Shown here: in pieces, positions 1 through 7,232 of the stretch
How the letters are laid out: every line of letters begins with the position of its first letter
Numbering within the stretch: the first letter of the stretch is position 1
Assembly (NCBI GenBank): GCA_964196195.1
Contig: CAXMSE010000027.1
Location: 1 to 64,000, forward strand
Origin: OFTM10 sp964196195
GTDB lineage: Bacteria > Actinomycetota > Acidimicrobiia > Acidimicrobiales > Aldehydirespiratoraceae
DNA: 64,000 nt
Direction: 5' to 3'
Program-made: the position numbers and the translations under genes
Notes under the pieces: generated by a model
Database searches by the model: none
The model's input: only the letters and a program-made list of their open reading frames with translations
Told to the model about the DNA's origin: nothing

Positions 1-53
1 ACGGTTCAGCCGGCGAGGCGGTCGGTGACGCGTGTCTCGGCCGGAGCCTGGGG

Positions 54-170
54 CTACCACCAGTAGGCCATGGCCTCGCGTTCTTCCCACGAGTAGCTCT
101 CGACATCGAAGGTGTCCCAAGGGAGTTCGGTGGGGTCCCACACCTCGTGGCGACTGGCCTCGTAGATCAA
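54..170 (-). CDS. tiny acidic, aromatic-rich ORF, 38 aa (unrecognised)
   Basis: This short ORF opens with TTG directly after an in-frame TGA and ends in a TAG. The product is acidic and aromatic: it contains DPTELPWDTFDVE, then SYSWEE, and ends in AMAYWW. No clear ribosome binding site is visible, and too little upstream sequence separates it from the divergent ABC operon to judge a promoter. The reason to report it is its likeness to the 40-aa ORF at 16517-16639, which has an H..x.YDP stretch, a D-rich centre and SYTWE near the end. Whether it is translated is unknown. I do not recognise a family. Confidence 0.35.
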   Translation of the reverse strand: MIYEASRHEVWDPTELPWDTFDVESYSWEEREAMAYWW

Positions 171-227
171 GAGTCAAATCAACTAGGTGAAGAGTCGCCC
201 CCGTTGACTCGTGTCTAGGATGCGCGG

Positions 228-1151
228 GTGGCGGTGATCGAGACGACAGCACTCACGATGCAGTTCGGAACGCAGCGCGCCCTCGACGCGCTCGACCTCC
301 ATGTTCCAGCCGGAGTGACCGGCCTGGTCGGAGCAAACGGCGCAGGCAAGACCACCCTGATGTCGATCGCCCTCGGACTGAGGCCCCAGACTGCCGGCAC
401 GATCAAGGTTCTCGGTCTCGACCCGATGGGTGACGGGGCAGAGTTGAGATCCCTGGTGGGGTACGGCCCCGAGCGCAACCTGTTGCCAGAAGACATGCCC
501 GCCTTCGATTTCGTCAAGCACCTCTCGGAGGTGCGCGGTATGCCCCGGGTCGAGGCCCGCGGCCGCGCGAGTGACGCCCTTTGGCTCGTCGGCCTCGGAG
601 AGGAGCGCTTCAGAGCGCTCGGCACGATGTCCACCGGCCAGCGTCAACGGGTGAAGCTCGCCCAGGCGATCGCCGCCGATCCCAGCATGGTGCTGCTCGA
701 CGAACCCACCGATGGTCTCGACCCCGTGCAGCGCGACGAGATGCTCAACCTGATCCGCCAGATCAGTGAGGAGTACTCGATCGACGTGATGTTGTCGTCG
801 CACCTGCTCGAAGAGGTGGAGCGGGTGTGTGATCATATCGTCGCCCTCGATGCGGGCCTGCTCATCGCCCAAGGGGCGCTTGTCGATCTGATCGGTGACG
901 AGGATGGCGTCACCGTGGAGTTGGTCGAGATCGACGACCACCCCGACTCTGTAGCCGATGTGGCCACAAGGCTCGAACGAGCCGGGCTCGAGGTGAGGGT
1001 CGACCGGGTGACGCTCCAGGTGATCGGGCCCGATCGCGATCAGTTGCTCGACCTCACCCGCGACGCGATCGCCGATGCGGGAGCACGGGTTCGTCGAATC
1101 ACCACCCGGCGCCGGACCCTCGAAGACCTCTTCACCAAGGGTCCCCAGTGA
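228..1151 (+). CDS. ABC-2 type exporter, ATP-binding subunit
   Basis: ATPase of an ABC-2 type exporter, 307 aa, cytoplasmic and membrane-associated. Walker A is GANGAGKTT near residues 35-43. The signature region is STGQRQR rather than LSGGQ, followed by Walker B LLDEPTDGLDP, with the switch His in SSHLLEE. About 100 residues after the nucleotide-binding domain form the accessory C-terminal region common in this family. The GTG start is preceded by TAGGAT at 215-220, which suggests a leaderless transcript. The stop overlaps the GTG of the next gene (GTGA), so the permease is translationally coupled. The substrate is unknown. Confidence 0.9.
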   Translation: MAVIETTALTMQFGTQRALDALDLHVPAGVTGLVGANGAGKTTLMSIALGLRPQTAGTIKVLGLDPMGDGAELRSLVGYGPERNLLPEDMPAFDFVKHLSEVRGMPRVEARGRASDALWLVGLGEERFRALGTMSTGQRQRVKLAQAIAADPSMVLLDEPTDGLDPVQRDEMLNLIRQISEEYSIDVMLSSHLLEEVERVCDHIVALDAGLLIAQGALVDLIGDEDGVTVELVEIDDHPDSVADVATRLERAGLEVRVDRVTLQVIGPDRDQLLDLTRDAIADAGARVRRITTRRRTLEDLFTKGPQ

Positions 1152-2035
1152 CCGCCGCGGAGATCTTCGATCGCGGCTACCGCCGTTTCGACGGTGACCG
1201 GTCTGGAACGCTCGGAGCGGTTCGCTCGCTGGCATGGCACAGCACCCGAAGCATTCTCGGCCTCGGCCGCAAGGCCCGCCACAAGATCTTCCCTGTGCTG
1301 GTGATCGTTCTTGCCTTCCTCTGGCCGATCATCTTCATCGGGATCGCCGCCCTGTTCCCGGTCGACTTCTTCAACGACGAGCTTCGGCCGGAGTACTGGG
1401 AATTGGCGAGGTTCCCTCTGATCGTGGTGGCGATCATGCTGTTCTCGGCCATGGTGGTTCCCGAAGCGCTGGTGAGGGACCGCCGCAACGGCATGCTCCC
1501 GCTCTATCTCTCCACCCCCCTCACCCGGGCCACCTATCTTCTCGGCAAGGTGGTGGCGGTGATGGGCTGCCTGGCGATCGTCACTTCCGGTCCCGCCCTG
1601 CTCCTCCTGCTCGGGGTCACCTTCGAGGGGGAGGGTCCCGACGGGCCTCTCAATTGGGCGAAGGTCGCGGGCCAGATCTTTCTCGGCGGCATGGGTATGG
1701 CTGCGGTGTTCGCCGCGGTGGGTCTTGCGGTTTCAAGCCTCACCGACCGCAGGGCGTTCGCGAGCGTGGCGGTGGTCCTCATGCTGTTCGGATCACCAGC
1801 GATCGTCGCCGCCTTGGTCGACGGTGCCGAAATGAGCGAGAACTTTCGCGTGTTCAACGTGGTCGACATGGCCGTTGACGTCTCGCCCCGCGTGTTTGGC
1901 GCCGCTGAGGGAGTAGGCGATCGAGGCCCTGTGGAATCGCTGCCTGGTTCCACCTACCTGGCGGGCTTGCTCGGCTGGATCGGTGTCTCGGTCGCAGTGG
2001 TGTGGGCGCGCTATCGGCGAATCGGGGCCGTATGA
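1148..2035 (+). CDS. ABC-2 type exporter, permease subunit
   Basis: Integral membrane protein of 295 aa with about six hydrophobic segments, including an early one (IFPVLVIVLAFLWPIIF), a pair in the middle and one near the C-terminus (AGLLGWIGVSVAVVW). The motif DRRNGMLPLYLSTPLTR, after the second segment, is typical of ABC-2 permeases. It starts with a GTG that overlaps the stop of the ATPase and ends in a TGA that overlaps the ATG of the second ATPase, so it sits in the middle of a coupled four-gene unit. It most likely pairs with the ATPase directly upstream. The transported molecule cannot be told from sequence. Confidence 0.85.
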   Translation: MTAAEIFDRGYRRFDGDRSGTLGAVRSLAWHSTRSILGLGRKARHKIFPVLVIVLAFLWPIIFIGIAALFPVDFFNDELRPEYWELARFPLIVVAIMLFSAMVVPEALVRDRRNGMLPLYLSTPLTRATYLLGKVVAVMGCLAIVTSGPALLLLLGVTFEGEGPDGPLNWAKVAGQIFLGGMGMAAVFAAVGLAVSSLTDRRAFASVAVVLMLFGSPAIVAALVDGAEMSENFRVFNVVDMAVDVSPRVFGAAEGVGDRGPVESLPGSTYLAGLLGWIGVSVAVVWARYRRIGAV

Positions 2036-2988
2036 CGACCGCGTCCACCCTCCCGCCGCCCCCGATGCCCCCTCCACCGCCGATGGTGCAGGTCACCAAT
2101 GTCACCAAGTCTTTCGGTGATGTGGTGGCGGTATCGGATGTGAGCTTCGACGTGGGTCCCGGCGTCACCGCTCTGTTGGGCCCCAATGGCGCGGGCAAGA
2201 GCACCCTCTTTCGTGTGCTCTGCGGTCTCACTCCACCCACCAAGGGTGCGGTGAGGGTGCTTGGCCGCGATGCCCGTACCGATCGGGCGGTGCGAGGCCG
2301 GATCGGGTTGGCTCCTCAGCAGGACACCCTCTTTGATCGGCTCACCGCCCACCAGTTCGTGAGCATCGCGGCCGCGAGCCACGGACTCCCCGAACAGAAC
2401 ACTGCCGCGCGTTCTGCTCTCGACCTGGTCGAGTTGTCTTCCGATGAGGAGAAGTCTCTGGGCGCCTATTCCAAAGGGATGCGTCAGCGAGTAAAGCTCG
2501 CCGCTGCGCTCGTCAACGATCCGTCCGTCCTCATCCTCGATGAACCTCTCACCGGGCTCGATCCTGTGCAGCGCACCCGGATGATCGAGCTCTTCAACCG
2601 CCTGGCCGACCAGGGAAAGTGCATCCTCGTATCGAGCCATGTTCTCGACGAGGTGGCCCGCCTCGGCTCGCGGGTGTTGGTGATTGCCCAGGGCCGGCTC
2701 GCGGCCACCGGCGACTATCACGCGCTGCGAGATCTGATGGATGATCGTCCCCACCGGATCCGCGTCGGTGTCAGCGACCCGCGCCGGCTGGCATCGGTTC
2801 TGATCGAGCGCGGACTGGCCGATGGTGTCGACGTCTCCACCCTGTCGCTAACCCTCGACACCCACGACGTCGATGCGTTCGGCAGGGCCGTGGCTCCCTT
2901 GGCTCGTGAACTCGGCATCCATGTCAGTGAGCTCGTGCCGGTCGATGATGACCTCGAATCGGTGTTTCGCTATCTGGTGGAGCGCTGA
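2032..2988 (+). CDS. ABC-2 type exporter, second ATP-binding subunit
   Basis: Second ATPase of the operon, 318 aa from the ATG at 2032. I prefer this start to the GTG at 2002 because it gives the ATGA overlap seen elsewhere in the operon. The N-terminus is unusual: a proline tract (PPPPMPPPPP) comes before the domain. Walker A is GPNGAGKST, the signature region is YSKGMRQR, Walker B is LILDEPLTGLDP, and the switch His is in SSHVLDE. It is clearly diverged from the first ATPase, so the operon probably encodes two ATPase/permease pairs or a heteromeric exporter. Confidence 0.9.
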   Translation: MTTASTLPPPPMPPPPPMVQVTNVTKSFGDVVAVSDVSFDVGPGVTALLGPNGAGKSTLFRVLCGLTPPTKGAVRVLGRDARTDRAVRGRIGLAPQQDTLFDRLTAHQFVSIAAASHGLPEQNTAARSALDLVELSSDEEKSLGAYSKGMRQRVKLAAALVNDPSVLILDEPLTGLDPVQRTRMIELFNRLADQGKCILVSSHVLDEVARLGSRVLVIAQGRLAATGDYHALRDLMDDRPHRIRVGVSDPRRLASVLIERGLADGVDVSTLSLTLDTHDVDAFGRAVAPLARELGIHVSELVPVDDDLESVFRYLVER

Positions 2989-3725
2989 TGAGCGAGCACA
3001 CGGTTTCGTCAATCGGTGCCGTCTCGCTCACCTATCGGGTGCTGGTTCGACAGCTGTTCTCCTTCGGTCGGGGAGCGGCACTGGGAGTCCTGGCCGCGGC
3101 AGTGATTCTCGTGTCGTGGGCGGTGGGCGCCTCCGATAGTGCCAATCCCGAGGAGGACGCTCTGAGGGTCGTCGTCGAACTCGGATTCGCGGTGATGATC
3201 CCGATCGTCGTTCTCGTATTCGCCACCGCGTCTCTGGGCGACATGCGCGAGGACGGCACCCTCGTCTACCTCTGGCTGCGGCCTATGACGAGGTGGCCGG
3301 TGGTGGTTGGCGCCTGCCTAGCCGCTTTCGTCATCAGTGTGCCGTTCACCATCGTGCCAGTGACTGTGTCTGCGGTGGTCAGTGGAGGCAGCGCGGATCT
3401 CATCTACGGAGCAATGATCGCGGGGTTTGTGGGGGTAGTGGCCTATACCGCTGTGTTCGTTTTGCTCGGCCTGTTGGTCAAGAACGCGGTGGTGTGGGGC
3501 CTCACCTACATCCTGGTGTGGGAGACGGTCGCGGCCGGATTCGGCACCTTCCCGGCCCGGATGGCCATTCGCGGTTACACCCGGTCGATCCTCACCGGCA
3601 AGGTGGGTCTCGAACTCGAGTTGGCCGACGTCAGCCTTGCCGCCGGCATCGTGGTGCCCCTACTGATTGCACTCGGCGCCATCATCTTGGGGTCGTGGCG
3701 TCTGAGCCGACTCGACGTCGCCTGA
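2988..3725 (+). CDS. ABC-2 type exporter, second permease subunit
   Basis: Membrane protein of 245 aa with about six hydrophobic segments. The loop DMREDGTLVYLWLRPMTRW matches, in position and style, the corresponding loop of the first permease, which supports the same ABC-2 family. The ATG shares one base with the stop of the upstream ATPase (TGATG), the last of three coupled junctions in this operon. The gene ends ten bases before the convergent enoyl-CoA hydratase gene, with no obvious strong terminator between them. Confidence 0.8.
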   Translation: MSEHTVSSIGAVSLTYRVLVRQLFSFGRGAALGVLAAAVILVSWAVGASDSANPEEDALRVVVELGFAVMIPIVVLVFATASLGDMREDGTLVYLWLRPMTRWPVVVGACLAAFVISVPFTIVPVTVSAVVSGGSADLIYGAMIAGFVGVVAYTAVFVLLGLLVKNAVVWGLTYILVWETVAAGFGTFPARMAIRGYTRSILTGKVGLELELADVSLAAGIVVPLLIALGAIILGSWRLSRLDVA

Positions 3726-3734
3726 GTCGTCGGG

Positions 3735-4517
3735 TCAGCTCCCGGTGAACGTGGCCTTGCCGGGACCGTTCTCCAGGAAGCTCTGGATCCCGGTTTGGCC
3801 GTCGGCGGTTTCGAAGGCGGCGGCGAACTTCTCGGCCTCCACCTCGACGGCCTCGCCGAGGGGTAGGTGGAGGCCTTCGAGGATCGCCTCTTTGGCCAAG
3901 CGGAGTGCCGCCGGACCCTTGGCGAACTCGACCGCTCGCGCGACCGCATCGTCGTAGAGCGACTCCGGGTCGTGGATCGACGACACAATGCGAAACGCCT
4001 TCGCCTCGTCCGCTGTGACATGGCGGCCGGTGTAGACCATCTCCTTGGCCATCGTGACCCCGGCCAGGCGGGCGAGGCGCTGGGTGCCACCGCCACCGGG
4101 GATTAGTCCTAGCTGGATCTCTGGGACGCCGAACCTGGCGTTGTCGGCGGCCATGCGGAAATCGGTGGACACCGCCACCTCGAGGCCCCCGCCCAAGGCG
4201 TAGCCGGCCACGGCCGCGATGGTGACCTGGGGAAGATTCTCGACCGCGAGCAAGGAAGCGTTGAAGCGCCGGCTGAACTCGAGGGCTCGGGCCCGGTCGA
4301 AGCTTGGGAACTCCTCGATGTCGGCCCCGGCGGCGAACACCTTGGGTCCGCCCCACACCACCACCGACCGAACAGTGGGGTCGCCGGCCAGATCGGCGCA
4401 GATCCCGGTGAGGTCGGCGACCATGTCTCCACTGATGGCGTTGACCTTCGGTCGGTCGAGGCGGATGGTGGCCACACCGGGTGCGGTGTCGCGTTCGAGT
4501 CTGATGTGTTCAGCCAT
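3735..4517 (-). CDS. enoyl-CoA hydratase/isomerase family protein
   Basis: Crotonase-fold enzyme of 260 aa from the ATG at 4517, acting on acyl-CoA double bonds, probably hydrating 2-enoyl-CoA. The oxyanion-hole segment FAAGADIEEF and the second one, GYALGGGLEVAV, are intact. The catalytic region FGVPEIQLGLIPGGGGTQRL carries the Glu expected of true hydratases. A longer frame reaches 4580, with an alternative ATG at 4541, but the family normally begins close to the chosen Met. It lies downstream of a thioesterase and a PrmA-like gene on the same strand. Confidence 0.9.
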   Translation of the reverse strand: MAEHIRLERDTAPGVATIRLDRPKVNAISGDMVADLTGICADLAGDPTVRSVVVWGGPKVFAAGADIEEFPSFDRARALEFSRRFNASLLAVENLPQVTIAAVAGYALGGGLEVAVSTDFRMAADNARFGVPEIQLGLIPGGGGTQRLARLAGVTMAKEMVYTGRHVTADEAKAFRIVSSIHDPESLYDDAVARAVEFAKGPAALRLAKEAILEGLHLPLGEAVEVEAEKFAAAFETADGQTGIQSFLENGPGKATFTGS

Positions 4518-4581
4518 GACACCAACGCTACCGAGATGCATCCCTGAGCTCCCAGCCGGGCCCGATCCCGCCTGGGTCACA

Positions 4582-4600
4582 AGCGAAGCTGTCCTTCGCT
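4582..4600. terminator. 7-bp stem-loop between thioesterase and enoyl-CoA hydratase genes
   Basis: AGCGAAG, a 5-nt loop, then CTTCGCT forms a perfect 7-bp stem. It lies in the 190-bp gap after the thioesterase stop and before the enoyl-CoA hydratase start. No T-tract follows on the minus strand, so termination is only a guess. The rest of the gap holds no convincing gene. Confidence 0.3.
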
Positions 4601-4707
4601 GCCCTCAGCTCGCAGGCCCACACACTCGATCGAGACGAACGCCTCCATCACCGAACGGGCAGCGGGCCCGAATGGCGCCGTCGAGGATCGCGTAGTTGTT
4701 GCGGGGG

Positions 4708-5520
4708 TCAGTGGTGGCGACTGCGCTCGCGCACGATCACCGATTGGCTGGCGATCGCCTGGAGTCGACCGTCGTCACTCCAGATACGGAGTTGGCCGTG
4801 GCCGAACCCGTTGCGGATCGCTTCTGCCTCGATCTCGAGCAGATACCACTCACTGGGGAACACGTCGATGATTCGGAGGGTGTTGTCGAGGCTGTTGCTG
4901 CCCACCCTGGCGGACGCCATGCTCGAGATACCCATGGGCACGAAGTCGCCGAGCACAGCGAGCGTTGCGGCCGAACTCTGTACTCCATCCGGTGGTTTGG
5001 TCCACGCGCAGAGCCGACCCGGGCCGTGCCCGGTGGGTCCGCCCAGGTCTTCGCCGGTGGTGGGCGCGAACCGCTGATCGAGCGACTTGCCCATCGACTC
5101 TGCGGCGTAGTCGTATTCGCGTGGCTCACAGTCGTCGGGTGCCTTGACCGGCGGGGGGACGGGCCATGACTCCTCGAGATCGAGGTCGCGGCTGCCCAGG
5201 GCGGCATTCACGGTGACGATCTCGCGCTCGCCGACATGGCCGATCACACGCGCCTGGGTGGTGTGTTGTCCGCTCACCGAGATGTGAACGTCGAGGTCCA
5301 TCACCTCGCCTACCGGTGCGAAATCGAGGTACTGGGCGGTGGCCCATACGACCGGCCGATCCGTTGTCTCCTCCAGCACCGTAGTGGCCGCGGCGAGGGC
5401 GGCGCCTCCGAAGAGAAACCGCGATCGCACACTGATCGCGGGGGTGATCGGGAGGAACCACCGCATTGGGTTGTGGGTTGCCTGGAGGCCCAGCCACTCC
5501 CGTGGGGTGATGACGGTCAC
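4708..5520 (-). CDS. acyl-CoA thioesterase, TesB-like double hot-dog
   Basis: Protein of 270 aa from the GTG at 5520, which lies 11 nt after the stop of the PrmA-like gene. The sequence reads as a double hot-dog acyl-CoA thioesterase: an N-terminal FLFGGAALAAA helix of the type that follows the first strand in this fold, ATAQYLDFAPVGEVMDLDV in the first half, and IDVFPSEWYLLEIEA in the second. It would release free fatty acids from acyl-CoA in the cytoplasm. The enoyl-CoA hydratase downstream fits an acyl-CoA theme. The substrate length cannot be told. The family call rests on fold-type patterns, not on one diagnostic motif. Confidence 0.7.
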   Translation of the reverse strand: MTVITPREWLGLQATHNPMRWFLPITPAISVRSRFLFGGAALAAATTVLEETTDRPVVWATAQYLDFAPVGEVMDLDVHISVSGQHTTQARVIGHVGEREIVTVNAALGSRDLDLEESWPVPPPVKAPDDCEPREYDYAAESMGKSLDQRFAPTTGEDLGGPTGHGPGRLCAWTKPPDGVQSSAATLAVLGDFVPMGISSMASARVGSNSLDNTLRIIDVFPSEWYLLEIEAEAIRNGFGHGQLRIWSDDGRLQAIASQSVIVRERSRHH

Positions 5521-5531
5521 GGGGTGTGAGT

Positions 5532-6299
5532 TTAGGGTTCCAGGACAAGGGCGACCCACTCGCCCTCGCTCACTCGGCTACCGATGATGCGCTCGTAGGC
5601 GTCGGTGCAGCGCTGTTCCTGGGGACCGGCGAGGATTCCGGACACGATCAGGTGGGGAGCGGTGACCAGGCGGTTGAAGGCGGGTGCGATCGCCTCGTGA
5701 ACATCGATGGTGACGTTGGCGACGGCAAGGTCGTAGCTACCGGCACCCAGGTCGACGGAGCCGAGTCGGAACTCGACCCTCTCCGATACGTCGTTGGTGC
5801 CGGCGTTGGTGGCAGTGGCCGACTCGGCCGCGGGATCGATGTCGACAGCCACCGCTGTGGCGCCGAGCAGTGCGGCCCCAATGGAGAGGATGGCCGATCC
5901 GCTTCCGGCGTCGAGCAGGTGATCTCCCGGCTCGACCTTCGCGGCCAGCAGCTCGAGGGCCAGTCGGGTGGATGGATGTGAGCCCGAGCCGAAGGCTCGG
6001 CCGGAGTCGACCACCAGGTCGAGGCCCTCGCCCGGCTCGATCCAGGGCGGACGGATTCGGAACGGGCCGGCCCGGTGAGCGGTGGCGTGGCCGCGCCATT
6101 CGTCGAGACCTTCGGTGTCGGCGACGGTCTGAACTTCCGCCTGGAAGCGACCGGCAACTAGCAGGGCTTGGGTGTGGTCGGTGAAGGCCGCCTTCAGGGA
6201 GTGGTCACGTTCTTCGATACCGACCGCCCCCAGCGCCCACATCTCCGCGGCGACGATATCGATGTCGGAGACGACGGAGACCTCGACGAGATGGTGCAT
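5532..6299 (-). CDS. prmA: ribosomal protein L11 methyltransferase-like protein (PrmA family)
   Basis: SAM-dependent methyltransferase of 255 aa from the ATG at 6299. The PrmA hallmark FGSGSHPSTRLALELL stands just before the SAM-binding glycine loop LLDAGSGSAILSIG, and an acidic ribose-binding segment (AVDIDPAA) follows. The substrate motif usually read as ANI(L) is VANVTIDV here. PrmA trimethylates ribosomal protein L11. The weak motif conservation leaves room for a paralogue with another protein substrate. It starts 13 nt after the stop of the PAC2 gene, in what looks like one minus-strand operon. Confidence 0.75.
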   Translation of the reverse strand: MHHLVEVSVVSDIDIVAAEMWALGAVGIEERDHSLKAAFTDHTQALLVAGRFQAEVQTVADTEGLDEWRGHATAHRAGPFRIRPPWIEPGEGLDLVVDSGRAFGSGSHPSTRLALELLAAKVEPGDHLLDAGSGSAILSIGAALLGATAVAVDIDPAAESATATNAGTNDVSERVEFRLGSVDLGAGSYDLAVANVTIDVHEAIAPAFNRLVTAPHLIVSGILAGPQEQRCTDAYERIIGSRVSEGEWVALVLEP

Positions 6300-6312
6300 C
6301 GTGGCGGGTGGG

Positions 6313-7206
6313 TCAGTCTTCGCTCTGGCGCCGCAAGAACCGTTCGAACTCAGCGGCCAGGTCGTCTGCGTTGGGTAGCGAGGATGCGGCCTGCTTGTCG
6401 AAGCGTTCCTCGAGGCGATGCACGTAGCGAATGAGGTCGTCGTCGTCGGCCATGGCCTCGTTGACCCTCGCCTCCCAATCCCGCGCTTCCTCATCGAGAT
6501 CTGCCCATCGGGTGGGTAGACCACTCACTCTCTCGAAGCGTTCGAGCAGCGCTCTGGAGGCCTTCGGGTTAGGCGAACCGGACACATAGTGGGGCACCCT
6601 GACCCTGAGCGACACAGCGGGGATGTTGTCGCGTTCGAGGCGCTCGTGAAGCACTCCCACCACCCCCGTGGGACCCTCGTAGGAGGGCTGGTCGAGACCC
6701 AGGAGTCCAGCCAGTTGGGCATCGGCGGTGGAGCCGGTGATCGACAGGGGTCGGGTGTGGGGGACTTCGGCGATCATCGCTCCGAAGGTGACTACCATGG
6801 CGGCGTCGACGCGGTGGGCAACAGCGGCGACCGAGTCGACGAAGGTGCGCCACAGGAGATGGGGCTCGACGCCGTCCACGAGGACCAGATCGCGGTCGCG
6901 GTCGGGGAGCGGTAGGCAGTGCACCTTGGTGCCCGGCCAGTCGATCACGCTCGCCCCATGGGCGTCGATTCGTGCGAGCGGGCGTTGTTCGGTGAAGTCG
7001 AAGAAGGTATCGGAGTCGATGTGGGCAACTTCGACGGCGGCCCGTCCGCTCAGTGCCTCGACCGCTCCGGTTGCCGCTTTCCCGACGTCGAAGAGCCCCT
7101 GAAAGGCGGCCACGAGGATCGGGGCTCGAAGACTCGATGGAGGATCAGCAGTCCAGATGAGCGGGTCCACGGGCCCCAGCATGCCCGGTGGGCTTGATTC
7201 AGCCAC
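6313..7206 (-). CDS. PAC2 family protein
   Basis: Protein of 297 aa with the features of the PAC2 (proteasome-assembly-chaperone-like) family: an early AAFQGLFDVGKAATGAVEAL segment, DFTEQRP, then LVDGVEPHLLW, and ITGSTADAQLAGLLGL in the middle. Actinobacterial PAC2 proteins are common in proteasome-bearing lineages, but their function is not settled. The C-terminus is charged and helical. A second possible start is the Met at 7182. The 5' end faces the divergent GGDEF-EAL gene. Confidence 0.8.
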   Translation of the reverse strand: MAESSPPGMLGPVDPLIWTADPPSSLRAPILVAAFQGLFDVGKAATGAVEALSGRAAVEVAHIDSDTFFDFTEQRPLARIDAHGASVIDWPGTKVHCLPLPDRDRDLVLVDGVEPHLLWRTFVDSVAAVAHRVDAAMVVTFGAMIAEVPHTRPLSITGSTADAQLAGLLGLDQPSYEGPTGVVGVLHERLERDNIPAVSLRVRVPHYVSGSPNPKASRALLERFERVSGLPTRWADLDEEARDWEARVNEAMADDDDLIRYVHRLEERFDKQAASSLPNADDLAAEFERFLRRQSED

Positions 7207-7232
7207 CTCTCGGACCGATTGGTTCCATCAGA

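Noticed and set aside
4590..4707. Possible small gene in the gap before the thioesterase stop (frame reading NNYAILDGAI)
   Set aside because: The frame has no start codon after its upstream stop, and the 23-codon ATG frame beside it has no support.
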